DNA of 64,000 nt. Source: Streptomyces sp. HM190. Its GTDB lineage: Bacteria; Actinomycetota; Actinomycetes; Streptomycetales; Streptomycetaceae. Below, one piece after another: positions 51,845 through 61,230 of the stretch. The position numbers were made by a program, and so were the translations under genes. Each line of letters begins with the position of its first letter. Within the stretch, counting starts at the first letter, position 1. The stretch lies in contig NZ_CP047318.1 in the NCBI RefSeq assembly GCF_009857135.1, positions 868,001 through 932,000 of the forward strand, read 5' to 3'. The notes beneath the pieces were generated by a model. The model had not been told where the DNA came from and did no database searches. It was given only the letters and a program-made list of their open reading frames with translations.

Positions 51845-52852
51845 ATGTCTCGTTCCCTGCATCGATCCATCTCTCGTTCCCTGTCTCGTTCGCTGCCGTT
51901 CCCGTCGCGGCGACGCCGCCGGGCCGCCGGTGCGGCGGCCTGCCTGCTCGCGCTCGCCACGCTGACGGCCTGCGGTCAGGAGCAGCGGCCCGCGTCCGGC
52001 CCGGCCGCCGACGCCGCGCGGGCCGGGGCGCCGGTGGCGGCCACCGGGGCCACCGCTCCCGCGTTCCGGGAGCTGGAGCGCGAGTTCGACGCGCGGCTCG
52101 GGGTCTACGCCGTGGACACCGGCACGGGCCGTTCCGTGGCGTACCGGGCGGACCAGCGGTTCGCGTACGCCTCCACGTTCAAGGCGCTGGCGGCGGGCGC
52201 CGTGCTCCGCAAGCACGCCGAGAGCGGCAAGGACGGCGGGGACGGCATGGAGAAGGTCGTCACGTACGGGCGCGACGACATCGTCGAGAACTCGCCCGTG
52301 ACGGAGGACTTCGTCGAGACGGGGATGACCCTGAGCGGACTGTGCGCGGCGACCCTCTGGTACAGCGACAACACGGCCGCCAACCTGCTCCTCGACGAAC
52401 TCGGCGGCCCCGACGGGCTGGAGCGGGTCCTGGAGGAACTCGGCGACGACGTCACCGAGATGGACCGGTTGGAGCCGGACCTGAGCGAGGGCAGGCCCGG
52501 CGACGTCCGGGACACGAGCACCCCGCGGGCGATGGCCGGGAGTCTGCGGGCGTTCCTCCTCGGCGACGCCCTGGAGCGGGACGACCGCGCCCTGCTGCGT
52601 ACCTGGATGGAGACGAACCGGACCGGTGGCACGCTCGTCCGGGCCGGTGTCCCGGACGGCTGGACCGTCGCCGACAAGAGCGGCAGCGCCGGGTACGGGG
52701 GCCGCAACGACATCGCCGTCCTGTGGCCGGAAGACGGCGGCAACCCCGTCGTCCTGGCGGTGCTGACCAGCCGCGACAAGCAGAACGCGGAACGCCGTGA
52801 CGCCCTCGTCGCCCGCGCCGCCACCGCCGCGATCACCGCCCTGGGGCGCTAG
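51845..52852 (+). CDS. bla: Class A beta-lactamase, predicted lipoprotein
   Basis: 335 residues from ATG at 51845 (GGAGG 8 nt upstream). N-terminus has an [17 protein letters not shown] repeat and a basic RRRRR run, hydrophobic [10 protein letters not shown], lipobox LTAC with Cys43. Motifs: STFK (Ser110), [11 protein letters not shown] (SDN), RLEPDLSEG (Glu166 equivalent) and [14 protein letters not shown] (KSG). All class A catalytic residues present. Hydrolyses beta-lactams at the cell surface. Divergent from the LysR and BlaB-like genes, which are likely its regulators. No other resistance gene adjoins. Confidence 0.94.
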   Translation: MSRSLHRSISRSLSRSLPFPSRRRRRAAGAAACLLALATLTACGQEQRPASGPAADAARAGAPVAATGATAPAFRELEREFDARLGVYAVDTGTGRSVAYRADQRFAYASTFKALAAGAVLRKHAESGKDGGDGMEKVVTYGRDDIVENSPVTEDFVETGMTLSGLCAATLWYSDNTAANLLLDELGGPDGLERVLEELGDDVTEMDRLEPDLSEGRPGDVRDTSTPRAMAGSLRAFLLGDALERDDRALLRTWMETNRTGGTLVRAGVPDGWTVADKSGSAGYGGRNDIAVLWPEDGGNPVVLAVLTSRDKQNAERRDALVARAATAAITALGR

Positions 52853-52936
52853 GGGCCTGTGTTCACGGTCCCGCCGGGTCCGCGCCGGCCGTCAGCACGG
52901 TCGAGGAGGGACCGCGACGTCCGTGGGACCGGGCCG

Positions 52937-54157
52937 TCACCGGCCCCAGATCCTCCGGTACGCCTCCTGGTAGCCGGACGGGTTCCAGGTGGTGGCGCCC
53001 TCGCTGTTGCCGGCGGTGGTGATGTGGACGGGGGCCACGTATCCGCTGGCGGGGCTTCCCGCGAAGGCGCGGTTGAACTCGTCGACGATCTGCCAGCCCT
53101 GGAGGGACAGCGGCTCGGGCACGGTGGCCGCCTGGTACTGGCGACTGTCGATGCGCTGGAACGCCGACGGGTCGCCGTCCCCCGCACCGATGTTGAACGG
53201 CGGACCCGAGCCCTTCCGGCCGGCCGCACGGAACGCCGGGGCGGCGTCGGCGAAGTACAGGTCGTTGATGGCCACGGAGTGGGTCCACCGGTCCTGGAAA
53301 CGGGAGAGGAGCGAGGACACCTCTCGGGGCGTGCGGCTGCTCGCGTCGGGGATCGGGATGTTCTGGTAGGACAGCAGCCGCACGCCCCGGCAGGAGGCCA
53401 GCTCGTCCCTGATCAGCTCGGACTTGCGCTTGGCGAAGGGGATCGAGGCGTCGGTGAACACCACGGCCCCGGCGCTCCCGCCGGAGTCCGCGATGACCCA
53501 CTGGGCGCTGATCCTGGCCACCTCCTCGACGCGGGTGGTCACGTTGGTGAAGAGCGGGGGCTGCTCGCTGGGGCCCGGGGAGGCGACCGCGTGCCAGCCG
53601 ACGAGCGGGATGTCCGCCGCTTTCGCTCGGGCGACCTGCTGCGACGTCGAGTTGGGGTCGAAGCCGCCGATGACGATGCCGGACGGTCTGAGGGCGAGGG
53701 CCTCGCTCATCGCCGCCTGGATGCCCGCCGGGGTGCCGCCGCCGTCGATCACCCGGACGTTCCAGCCGATCACCCGCGCGGCCTCCCGTACGCCGCCGGC
53801 GGCCCCGGCGACCCCCGGGTTCGTCATGGTCTGGGCGACGAAGACGAGGGTTCTGCGCGGCACCGCCCTCGGGCCGGTCGTCGGCCCGTTCCAGGGGACG
53901 TCGGTCCGCTCCGCCCTGCCGACGGCGTCCTCGGCCCTGGCGCGGACCGCGGGGCAGCCGTCCACGGTGGTGGCCGGCTCCCCCGAGCCGCTCGACGAGC
54001 CGCGTTCGCAGCCGGTCAGGGCGGCGGCCGCGGCCAGCAGGAGGGTGGCGGCGGACCGGGCCGTACGGGTGCCGGGGGTGGGGGTGTGGTGGCGGTGCAC
54101 GGGGGCTCCTCGCGCGGGGGTGCGGGGCTCGGTGCCGGTGCGGGCGGTCCGGTTCAC
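52937..54157 (-). CDS. Sugar ABC transporter substrate-binding lipoprotein (RbsB type)
   Basis: 406 residues from GTG at 54157, overlapping the permease stop (GTGA). Lipoprotein signal AATLLLAAAAALTGCERG (Cys50). Periplasmic-binding domain: TLVFVAQTMTNPGVAG, PSGIVIGGFDPNSTSQQ and ATTWNPSGYQEAYRRIW. Peripla_BP_4-like (ribose/galactose class). Longer than typical RbsB because of a linker before the domain. Last gene of the ATPase-permease-binding-protein operon; ligand unknown. Confidence 0.82.
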   Translation of the reverse strand: MNRTARTGTEPRTPARGAPVHRHHTPTPGTRTARSAATLLLAAAAALTGCERGSSSGSGEPATTVDGCPAVRARAEDAVGRAERTDVPWNGPTTGPRAVPRRTLVFVAQTMTNPGVAGAAGGVREAARVIGWNVRVIDGGGTPAGIQAAMSEALALRPSGIVIGGFDPNSTSQQVARAKAADIPLVGWHAVASPGPSEQPPLFTNVTTRVEEVARISAQWVIADSGGSAGAVVFTDASIPFAKRKSELIRDELASCRGVRLLSYQNIPIPDASSRTPREVSSLLSRFQDRWTHSVAINDLYFADAAPAFRAAGRKGSGPPFNIGAGDGDPSAFQRIDSRQYQAATVPEPLSLQGWQIVDEFNRAFAGSPASGYVAPVHITTAGNSEGATTWNPSGYQEAYRRIWGR

Positions 54158-55245
54158 GGGCCGCCGTCCTCGGGTGTCACGGCCGCGGCGTCGGGGGTGG
54201 TGGCGGCACCGGTGCGCAGCCGGCGGCGCGCGGAGTAGCCCGCCAGGCCGACCGCGAGCAGCAGGGTGCCTCCGTGGAACAGCGGGACCGTCCAGAACGC
54301 GGCGCCCAGCTGGGCGATGCCGGTGAGGCCGACGGCGAGGACCGCGACCGCGACGAGGGTGCCCAGGGGGTTGGGGCGGCCGGGTCTGATCGCGGTGGCG
54401 CCGAGGAGGGCGCCGACGAAGGCGGGCAGCAGGTAGTCGAGGCCGACGCTGGGGTTGCCGAGCTGCTGCTGCGCCGCGAGCAGGACGCCCGCGCCGCCGA
54501 CGATCAGCCCTGAGGTGGCGAAGGCGCACACGGTGTACTTGCGGACCGCGATGCCCACGAGGTCGGCGGCGCGCGGGTTGGAGCCCACGACGTACAGGTA
54601 GCGGCCGATGGGCAGCCGCTCCAGCACCACCCAGAGGACGAGCGTGAGGGCGAGGACGTAGAACGCGGGGACCGGCAGGCCGAGGAAGGTGGAGTCGTAG
54701 AGGTCGGTGAAGCCGGCCGGCAGTCCTTGCGGGCCGGGGACGATCCGGCCGCCGTCGGTGATCCATCCGGTGACGGCGTACATCATGCTGCCGGTGCCCA
54801 GCGTCGCGATGAAGGAGTCGATGCGGCCGAACTCGACGATGACGCCGTTGAGGACGCCGATGGCCCCTCCCCCGGCGACCACGACGAGGCAGGCGAGCGG
54901 CCAGGGCCAGCCCGCTTCGACGATGAGGTACAGCACCATGACGTGCGCCAGCCCGAGGCCGTAACCGAGGGAGAGGTCGAACGCCCCGGTGACGATGGGG
55001 ACCATCGCGGCCAGCGCGAGGACGGCCGGGATGGACTGGGTGGACAGGATGGAGTCGAGGGTGTCCAGGGTGGGGAAGGTGCGGGGCAGGGCGAGGGAGA
55101 AGACCAGGTAGAGCAGGCCGGTGAGGACCAGGAGTCCGTATGCGCCGGCGAGGTGTCCGCCGCGGCCGGCCGGGCGGCGGGGCCCGGCCGGCCGCCTCAG
55201 CGGGTTCCGGCGGCGCGGCGGGGGCGGGGAGGGCGGGGCCGTCAT
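54154..55245 (-). CDS. Sugar ABC transporter permease (RbsC type)
   Basis: 363 residues, ATG overlapping the ATPase stop (ATGA). After a Pro/Arg-rich N-terminus come about 9-10 helices; MVPIVTGAFDLSLGYGLGLAHVM and NGVIVEFGRIDSFIATLGTGSMMYAVTGW are the typical RbsC/BPD_transp_2 core. A single permease gene implies a homodimer, as in ribose importers. Confidence 0.9.
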   Translation of the reverse strand: MTAPPSPPPPRRRNPLRRPAGPRRPAGRGGHLAGAYGLLVLTGLLYLVFSLALPRTFPTLDTLDSILSTQSIPAVLALAAMVPIVTGAFDLSLGYGLGLAHVMVLYLIVEAGWPWPLACLVVVAGGGAIGVLNGVIVEFGRIDSFIATLGTGSMMYAVTGWITDGGRIVPGPQGLPAGFTDLYDSTFLGLPVPAFYVLALTLVLWVVLERLPIGRYLYVVGSNPRAADLVGIAVRKYTVCAFATSGLIVGGAGVLLAAQQQLGNPSVGLDYLLPAFVGALLGATAIRPGRPNPLGTLVAVAVLAVGLTGIAQLGAAFWTVPLFHGGTLLLAVGLAGYSARRRLRTGAATTPDAAAVTPEDGGP

Positions 55246-56825
55246 GGGTTCCCGGCGGTTCGGGAGGGGGGCAGGGCCGAGGCCGCCCGGGTGAGTGCCT
55301 CGACGGTGAGGCCGGGGCCGCTCAGCTCGGTCGTCACGGTCCCGCGGACGAAGACCAGGGCGCGCCCGCAGACGCCGGCGACCTCCTCGAAGTCCGTGGA
55401 GAGCAGCAGGACGGCGAGGCCGTGGGCGCGCGCCTCGTCGAGGAGGCGGTGGATGGCGTCCTTGGCCCCGATGTCGACGCTCGCCGTGGGCTCCTCCAGG
55501 ATCAGCAGGCCCGCTGCCGTGCGCAGCCAGCGGCCGAGCATGACCTTCTGCTGGTTGCCGCCGGACAGGATGGCGATGGCGGCCTCGCTGTCGCGGGGCC
55601 GGACGGAGAACCGGTCGATCAGGGCGACGGCCTCGGCGCGTTCCCGGCGGGGCCGGATCCAGTGGGGCGCCGACGTGCCCGCCGCGCCCGGGTTGGCCAG
55701 CAGGTTCTCCCGCACGGTCAGTTCGGTGAGGCAGCCCTCCCGCTGCCGGTCGCCGGGCACGAAGGCGACCTTGCGGGCGACCGCCTCCGGGACCGTACGG
55801 GGGCGGTAGGGGCGGCCCGCCAGCAGGGCCCGTCCGCCGAGGAGGGGCCGGGCGCCCGCGAGGGCCCGGCCGAGGTCCAGGTGTCCGGCGCCGGAGAGCC
55901 CCACCAGGCCCACGGCCTCCCCCGCCCTCAGGTGCAGGTCGACCGGTCCGGTCCCGTCGGTCCGTACGCCGTCGAGGAGCAGGACGGGCGGGCCGTCGGT
56001 GCGGGCCGGGGCCGGGCGGCGGCCGACCGGTTCCTCGCCGGTGATGTCGCGGACGAGACGGGCGGGGGCGTGGCCCGCCAGGGAGCCGTGGCGGACGAGG
56101 CAGCCGTCGCGCAGGACCGCGAAGGTGTCGGCGACCTCGTACACCTCGTCGAGGCGGTGGCTGACGTAGAGGATGCCGTGGCCGCGGTCGCGCAGGGTGT
56201 GCAGGACGTGGAAGAGGCGGGCGCAGTCGGCGGCGGGGAGGCGGGCGGTCGGCTCGTCGAGCACGATGAGCCGCGCGCGTGCGGCGAGGGCGCGGGCCAC
56301 GGCGACGAGGGAGCGTTCGGCGGGGGCGAGCCGGGACACGGTGGTGTCGGGGTCGAGGTGGGAGGCGACGCTCCGCAGGGCCTCGGTGCCGCGCTCCCGG
56401 GTCCGGCGCCAGGAGATCAGTCCGGCGCGGCGCGCGTACCCGGCGCTCAGGGCGATGTTCTCGGCGACCGTCATCCACTCCACCAGACCGAGGTCCTGGT
56501 GGATGAAGGACATGCGCCGGCCGGCGGCGTGGCTGCCGAGGGGGTGTCCGTCGACGGTGACCCGTCCGGCGTCGGCGTGGTGGACGCCTGCGAGGATCTT
56601 GATGAGGGTGGACTTCCCGGCTCCGTTGGGTCCGAGGAGGGCGAGGACGCTGCCCGCGTGGACGTCGAGGTCGACCCCGGCCAGCGCTAGGGTCCCGCCG
56701 AACCGTTTGGTCAGCCCGCGGACGCGGACCAGCGGTTCCGCCCCGTCGGCGGGGACCTCCTGCGCAGAGGTGTCGTGAACGTCGCGCACGGACAGCTCCG
56801 GGGGTCGGCCTGGCGAGTTCTTCAC
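55242..56825 (-). CDS. Sugar ABC transporter ATPase (two ABC domains, RbsA type)
   Basis: 527 residues if GTG at 56825 is used; a GTG at 56789 with GGAG 6 nt upstream may be the real start. Domain 1: Walker A LLGPNGAGKSTLIKIL, Walker B LIVLDEPTARL, H-loop LYVSHRLDEV, but signature motif degenerate (LAPAERSLVAVARAL). Domain 2: Walker A altered (GLSGAGHLDLG, no Lys), signature intact (LSGGNQQKVMLGRWL), Walker B LLILEEPTASV with Glu for Asp. Such asymmetry is common in RbsA/MglA. First gene of a sugar-type importer; ligand unknown. Confidence 0.9.
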   Translation of the reverse strand: MKNSPGRPPELSVRDVHDTSAQEVPADGAEPLVRVRGLTKRFGGTLALAGVDLDVHAGSVLALLGPNGAGKSTLIKILAGVHHADAGRVTVDGHPLGSHAAGRRMSFIHQDLGLVEWMTVAENIALSAGYARRAGLISWRRTRERGTEALRSVASHLDPDTTVSRLAPAERSLVAVARALAARARLIVLDEPTARLPAADCARLFHVLHTLRDRGHGILYVSHRLDEVYEVADTFAVLRDGCLVRHGSLAGHAPARLVRDITGEEPVGRRPAPARTDGPPVLLLDGVRTDGTGPVDLHLRAGEAVGLVGLSGAGHLDLGRALAGARPLLGGRALLAGRPYRPRTVPEAVARKVAFVPGDRQREGCLTELTVRENLLANPGAAGTSAPHWIRPRRERAEAVALIDRFSVRPRDSEAAIAILSGGNQQKVMLGRWLRTAAGLLILEEPTASVDIGAKDAIHRLLDEARAHGLAVLLLSTDFEEVAGVCGRALVFVRGTVTTELSGPGLTVEALTRAASALPPSRTAGNP

Positions 56826-56839
56826 GACTCGCGTCAGCG

Positions 56840-56875
56840 ATAGTAGCCTCGCATATCACAATAATTCGGGCATTT
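56840..56875 (-). promoter_or_regulatory. AT-rich promoter region of the sugar importer operon
   Basis: An isolated AT-rich patch in otherwise GC-rich sequence, with TATTGTGATATG on the minus strand and TACTAT closer to the gene. It sits just upstream of the ATPase start, probably promoter or operator of the operon. Confidence 0.4.
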
Positions 56876-56955
56876 CGCCAACTCGTGTGGTCCCCGGCGG
56901 ATCAGCGGGCCGACCGACGGCTTCACCGCCGTCGAGCCGCGCGGGTGCCGCCCGC

Positions 56956-59892
56956 TCAGACGCCGTCCAGGTCGCAGGAGGCCCAGATGACCTTGCCCTC
57001 CGGCGTGTAGCGGGTGCCCCAGCTCTGCGCCAGCTGGGCGACGAGGAACAGGCCGCGGCCGCCCTCGTCGGTGCTGGCGGCCCGGCGCAGGTGCGGGGCG
57101 GTGTTGCTGGTGTCGGAGACCTCGCAGATCAGGCAGCGGTCGCGCAGCAGCCGGACCCGGATGGGGCCGCTGCCGTGGATGATGGCGTTGGTGACCAGCT
57201 CGCTGAGCATCAGCTCCGCGGCGAAGGCCGCCTCGTGCAGGCCCCACTCGGCCAGCGTGCGCAGGGCGGCGGCGCGGACCTCGCTGACGCGGGCCGGGTC
57301 GGCGGGCAGCTCCCAGGTGGCGATGCGGGCGGGGTCGAAGGCGTGGGTGCGGGCCACGACCACGGCGATGTCGTCCGCAGGATGGGCGGGGGCCACGGTG
57401 TCGAGGACCGCCCGGCAGGTTTCCTCCGGGGTGCGCCCGGCTGCCTGTGCGAGGGCGGTGCTCAACTGGTCGAGGACCACGTCGACGTCACGGGTGCGGT
57501 CCTCGATGAGCCCGTCGGTGTAGAGGAGCAGTTCGCTGCCCTCGGGCAGTTGGACCTCGGTGGCCTCGAAAGGCAGGCCGCCCAGGCCGAGGGGCGGCCC
57601 GGCGGGCAGGTCGGGGAACGAGACGGTGCCGTCGGGGCGGACCAGTGCGGGCGGCGGATGCCCCGCACGGGCCATGCTGCACTGCTGCGTGGTCGGGTCG
57701 TAGATGGCGTAGAGGCAGGTCGCGCCGATGATGCCGGCACCGTGGGAGGCGGGGTCCTCGCGGTCCAGCCGGCTCACGAGGTTGTCGAGGTGGGTGAGGA
57801 CCTCGTCCGGCGGGAAGTCGAGTTCGGCGAAGCTGCGGGCGGCCGTGCGCAGCCGCCCCATGGTGGCGGCGGAGAACATGCCGTGGCCGACGACGTCGCC
57901 GACGAGGAGGCCGATGCGGGCGCCGGAGAGCGGGATGACGTCGTACCAGTCGCCGCCGACGTCGGACTCGGCGGGCAGGTAGCGGTGGGCGACCTCGACG
58001 GCGTCCTGGTCGGGCACGCCGTGCGGGAGGAGGCTGCGCTGGAGGGCGAGGACCATGGTGCGTTCGCGGGTGTAGCGCCGGGCGTTGTCGAGGGACAGGG
58101 CGGCCCGGTGGCCGAGTTCCTGGGCGAGCCTGCGGTCGTCGTCGTCGAAGGGCGCGGAGGAGTGGGCCCGGTAGAAGGTGGCGACGCCGAGGGCGACCCC
58201 GCGTGCCACCAGGGGCACCGCGATGAGGGAGCGGACGTGGCGCAGCAGCCGTTCGGTGTGTTCGGGGTCGTGGGCGAGCCAGTCGGCCGCGGCCGTCAGG
58301 TCGGGCTCCAGCACCGCTTCCCCGGCGGCCAGACAGTACAGCTGGGGCGCGGTCGGACCGTACTCGGCCTGCTTGCCGACGGGCTTGAAGGGCGGCTCGT
58401 CACCTGTGCCGTGGACCACCGTGCGCCGCAGGTCGGCGCGGGGGTCAGCGGCCTCCTCGCCCCGCAGGACGGGTTCGGCCAGGTCGACGACGACGTGGTC
58501 GGCCAGCCGCGGGACGATCGTCTCGGCGAGTTCCTGCGCGGTGCGGCGCACGTCGAGGGTGGTTCCGATGCGGGTGCCGGCCTCCGACAGCAGTTCCAGG
58601 CGGCGGCGCGCGGCCAGGGCGTACGTCCCGACGTGCGGCTCCCCGACCATCACCAGCCCTCGTGCGGGCGGCGGGGGGCTCGGGGTGTCGTGGGGGGCGC
58701 CGTCGAGGTCGAGAGGCACGGCGGTGAGGGCGTCCAGGGCGCCGGGTGCGGGACCGGGCGGGGCGAGGGCTCCGGCGCCGACGGGTGCGGCGGGGGACGC
58801 GACGAGGGGGATGCCGTCCAGCGGCGGCCGGCCGGCCGGCCCGGCGAGGGGGCCGAGGAGGTGGTCGGACTGGTGGGGGATGTCCGGGAGCGCCGGTGAG
58901 GGGCCGGGGAGGACCGCCTCGATGGCGATGCCCTCGACCCCGGAGGCGCTGGTCACGGGGCGGCTCAGGAGAGTGATGCGCCGGCCGTGGGGCAGGGGCA
59001 CGTCGACGGCCGCCCGCTGGGCGCGGGCGATCAGCTCGGCGGCCCTCTCCATGAGGATCGCCCGGTCGCCAGGGCCGAGTTCGAGGGCCAGGGCATCCAT
59101 TCCGACACTGTGGTGCAGACCGCCGCCGGTCTTGGCCTCGGCCGCCTCGTACGCCTGGAGCAGCGAGCGCTCACGGGCGGAGCTCTGCGCCAGCAGTCGC
59201 CGTTCGATGGCCGCGGCGGCCTTGCGGATCACGGGGGTCAGTGCCGGGTCCTCCGCGCTGCGGGGATAGCCGAAGCAGAGGACACCCTCGATACGGCCGC
59301 TCAGCGGGTCCCGGACGGGGAGGGCGCGGCAGGCGCTGCCCTGGGAGCGTTCGGCGAAGTGCTCGGCGCCGTAGACCCCGATGAGGCGCCGCTCCGCCAG
59401 GGCGAGACCGATGCCGTTGGTGCCGGCGACCCGTTCGGCGAAGACGAACCCCGGCACGGTCTGGATCGGGGGGAGGCTCCGGGCCATCGACGCCCGGCCG
59501 AAGCGCCGCATCAGCACCGTCCCGTTCCCGTCGGCCAGGGAGATGTTCATGGCGGTGCCGGCGAACCTGGCCTGCAGCCGGTCGAGCACGGGCGCCGCCG
59601 CGCGGACGATGCGGCCGTCGGGTTCGAAGTCGCCGTCGAAGGGCAGCTCGGACTCGTCCGGCGAGAGCCCCAGGGACCGGGAGCGCCGCCAGGAGTGCAG
59701 GATCGACGTCCGCACACCCTTCTCGACCGGTTCGCCCTGGAGAAAACGCTCACGAAAGCGGGCGGGTCCCGTGCCTTGTGTCGCACGGCCCGTGAGGATC
59801 GGCTCGCCGTCGGACCTGACCACGCTCGCCTCACACGCGCCTTCGGTAACCCGCTCATCGGAAGTATCCGGCATTGACGAGGATACGGGCAT
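56956..59892 (-). CDS. AcoR-type GAF / GAF / SpoIIE phosphatase / ATPase signalling protein
   Basis: 978 residues from ATG at 59892; an ATG at 59874 is similar, and neither has a clear Shine-Dalgarno. Order: AcoR-type N-terminus about 50-230 (SILHSWRRSRSLGLSPDE, RVAGTNGIGLALAERRLIGVYGAEHF, the sigma-54-activator input style); a linker rich in Pro/Ala; a second GAF about 435-620; SpoIIE PP2C about 630-850 (ESDVGGDWYDVIPL, LLVGDVVGHGM, GATCLYAIYD, LLYTDGL); HATPase_c (RsbW-like) at the end (MLSELVTNAIIHG, EVSDTSNTAPH, DEGGRGLFLVAQL). Anti-sigma-type kinase and phosphatase in one chain. Paralog of the gene at 62443. Confidence 0.9.
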   Translation of the reverse strand: MPVSSSMPDTSDERVTEGACEASVVRSDGEPILTGRATQGTGPARFRERFLQGEPVEKGVRTSILHSWRRSRSLGLSPDESELPFDGDFEPDGRIVRAAAPVLDRLQARFAGTAMNISLADGNGTVLMRRFGRASMARSLPPIQTVPGFVFAERVAGTNGIGLALAERRLIGVYGAEHFAERSQGSACRALPVRDPLSGRIEGVLCFGYPRSAEDPALTPVIRKAAAAIERRLLAQSSARERSLLQAYEAAEAKTGGGLHHSVGMDALALELGPGDRAILMERAAELIARAQRAAVDVPLPHGRRITLLSRPVTSASGVEGIAIEAVLPGPSPALPDIPHQSDHLLGPLAGPAGRPPLDGIPLVASPAAPVGAGALAPPGPAPGALDALTAVPLDLDGAPHDTPSPPPPARGLVMVGEPHVGTYALAARRRLELLSEAGTRIGTTLDVRRTAQELAETIVPRLADHVVVDLAEPVLRGEEAADPRADLRRTVVHGTGDEPPFKPVGKQAEYGPTAPQLYCLAAGEAVLEPDLTAAADWLAHDPEHTERLLRHVRSLIAVPLVARGVALGVATFYRAHSSAPFDDDDRRLAQELGHRAALSLDNARRYTRERTMVLALQRSLLPHGVPDQDAVEVAHRYLPAESDVGGDWYDVIPLSGARIGLLVGDVVGHGMFSAATMGRLRTAARSFAELDFPPDEVLTHLDNLVSRLDREDPASHGAGIIGATCLYAIYDPTTQQCSMARAGHPPPALVRPDGTVSFPDLPAGPPLGLGGLPFEATEVQLPEGSELLLYTDGLIEDRTRDVDVVLDQLSTALAQAAGRTPEETCRAVLDTVAPAHPADDIAVVVARTHAFDPARIATWELPADPARVSEVRAAALRTLAEWGLHEAAFAAELMLSELVTNAIIHGSGPIRVRLLRDRCLICEVSDTSNTAPHLRRAASTDEGGRGLFLVAQLAQSWGTRYTPEGKVIWASCDLDGV

Positions 59893-60060
59893 ACGTAACG
59901 CGAGTCACGGTCGGCCGTGCAGCCGCGCACGGAGCCGGAAGGGCTGGAGCAACCGGAACCAGCCGGAAGGGCCTCAGAGGGCCGACAGGACCGGAACAGC
60001 CGGTGGGGCCGGGAGGGCAGCGGGGCCATGGCGTTCGCCCGCGCGCCGGCCGACCGCCGG

Positions 60061-61071
60061 TCACAGGACCGCGACCGGGTTGACGGGCGAGCCGGTGCCG
60101 CCGGGGACGTTCAGTGGGGCCACGACGAGCAGGAACGTGTACCGCCCCGCTTCCGCGGTGGCCGCGGAGAGCGCCTCCAGATCGAGGTTGTCCAGCAGGG
60201 GCACGCCCATCGCGGTCACGGCCAGGGCGTGGACCGGCGAGTGGACACCGGAGACGGGCGAGGGCCGTACGTCGCTGTCGCCGTCACCGCCGAGCAGGCA
60301 GACACCGCGCTCGGCCAGCAGGGGTACGGCGTCCACGTGGAACCCCGCGCTCGCGGCGTCGGGGTCCCAGGCGCCGAGTTCCGCGCGGCGGCGGACGTGG
60401 CCGGAGCGCAGCAGCACGGCGTCGCCCTCGCCGATCATCACCCCGAGTGCCTCCTCCGCCGCGAGGACGTCCTTGGCGCGCACGGCCCGGCCCGGCTCCA
60501 CCCAGCGGACGCCGAGGACGGCGGGGAGGTCGAGCAGGACGCCCGTCGTGACGAGGGGGCCGAGCGCGGCCACCGCGCCGAAGCGGGCGCCGGCCGCGTC
60601 GACGCACTCGTGGGCCGCCCTGCCGTCGTAGAGCCGCCCCCGGTAGGCGATGTGGGACAGCGCGTCCAGATGGGTGACGCCCTTGCCGTGGTAGTCGGCG
60701 GCGAGGAAGTCCTTGTGGGTCGTGGGCTCCGGGCTCTCCACGTCGCCGAGGTCGGTCATGTGGTGCAGGGCGGGCTTGCGGTTGTCGGGGCCCGGCCGGG
60801 TGTTCCAGGGCAACGCCATCGGCACGACACGTCCGGACCGCACGTGCCCGGTGGCCCGCCGCACGTGCTCCTCGGTCACCCGGTTCCACGCGCCCCGGTC
60901 GGCGGGGGCCCAGCGGCCCCAGGTACGGACGGCCTCGAAGATCCGGTCGAACTCCGGCCGGGAGACGGCGGGGCCGTTCGGGGCGGCGGCATCGCCGGGG
61001 TCGGCGCCGCGGGCCGGCTCCGCGGCGGCCGCTCGCTCCGGGTGCGGGGGTTCGGCGGGCGTCGCGCTCAT
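60061..61071 (-). CDS. Cyclase family protein (kynurenine formamidase-like fold)
   Basis: 336 residues from ATG at 61071 (GGAG 5 nt upstream); 51 upstream residues in the open frame are rejected. PF04199 motif HxxxxxHxDxxxH as YHGKGVTHLDALSHIAYRGRLYDG in part, with GVLLDLPAVLGV and a later LLRSGHVRRRAE. The family hydrolyses formyl or cyclic amides and esters; substrate unknown. Convergent by layout with nothing near; it lies between the two SpoIIE proteins. Confidence 0.85.
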   Translation of the reverse strand: MSATPAEPPHPERAAAAEPARGADPGDAAAPNGPAVSRPEFDRIFEAVRTWGRWAPADRGAWNRVTEEHVRRATGHVRSGRVVPMALPWNTRPGPDNRKPALHHMTDLGDVESPEPTTHKDFLAADYHGKGVTHLDALSHIAYRGRLYDGRAAHECVDAAGARFGAVAALGPLVTTGVLLDLPAVLGVRWVEPGRAVRAKDVLAAEEALGVMIGEGDAVLLRSGHVRRRAELGAWDPDAASAGFHVDAVPLLAERGVCLLGGDGDSDVRPSPVSGVHSPVHALAVTAMGVPLLDNLDLEALSAATAEAGRYTFLLVVAPLNVPGGTGSPVNPVAVL

Positions 61072-61230
61072 CGGCTCTCCCCGCGGACGTTCACGAGCAC
61101 TCTCCACCGGTCCACCGTGCACCGGCCGGCGGATCCGGCGCCACAGCAGCCGGGCCCTCCACAGCCCCCGCCGCGACGGCAGCCGGCCCGTCCGCCACCA
61201 CGGAGGCCGCGACGCGGCGCTCACGGACCC

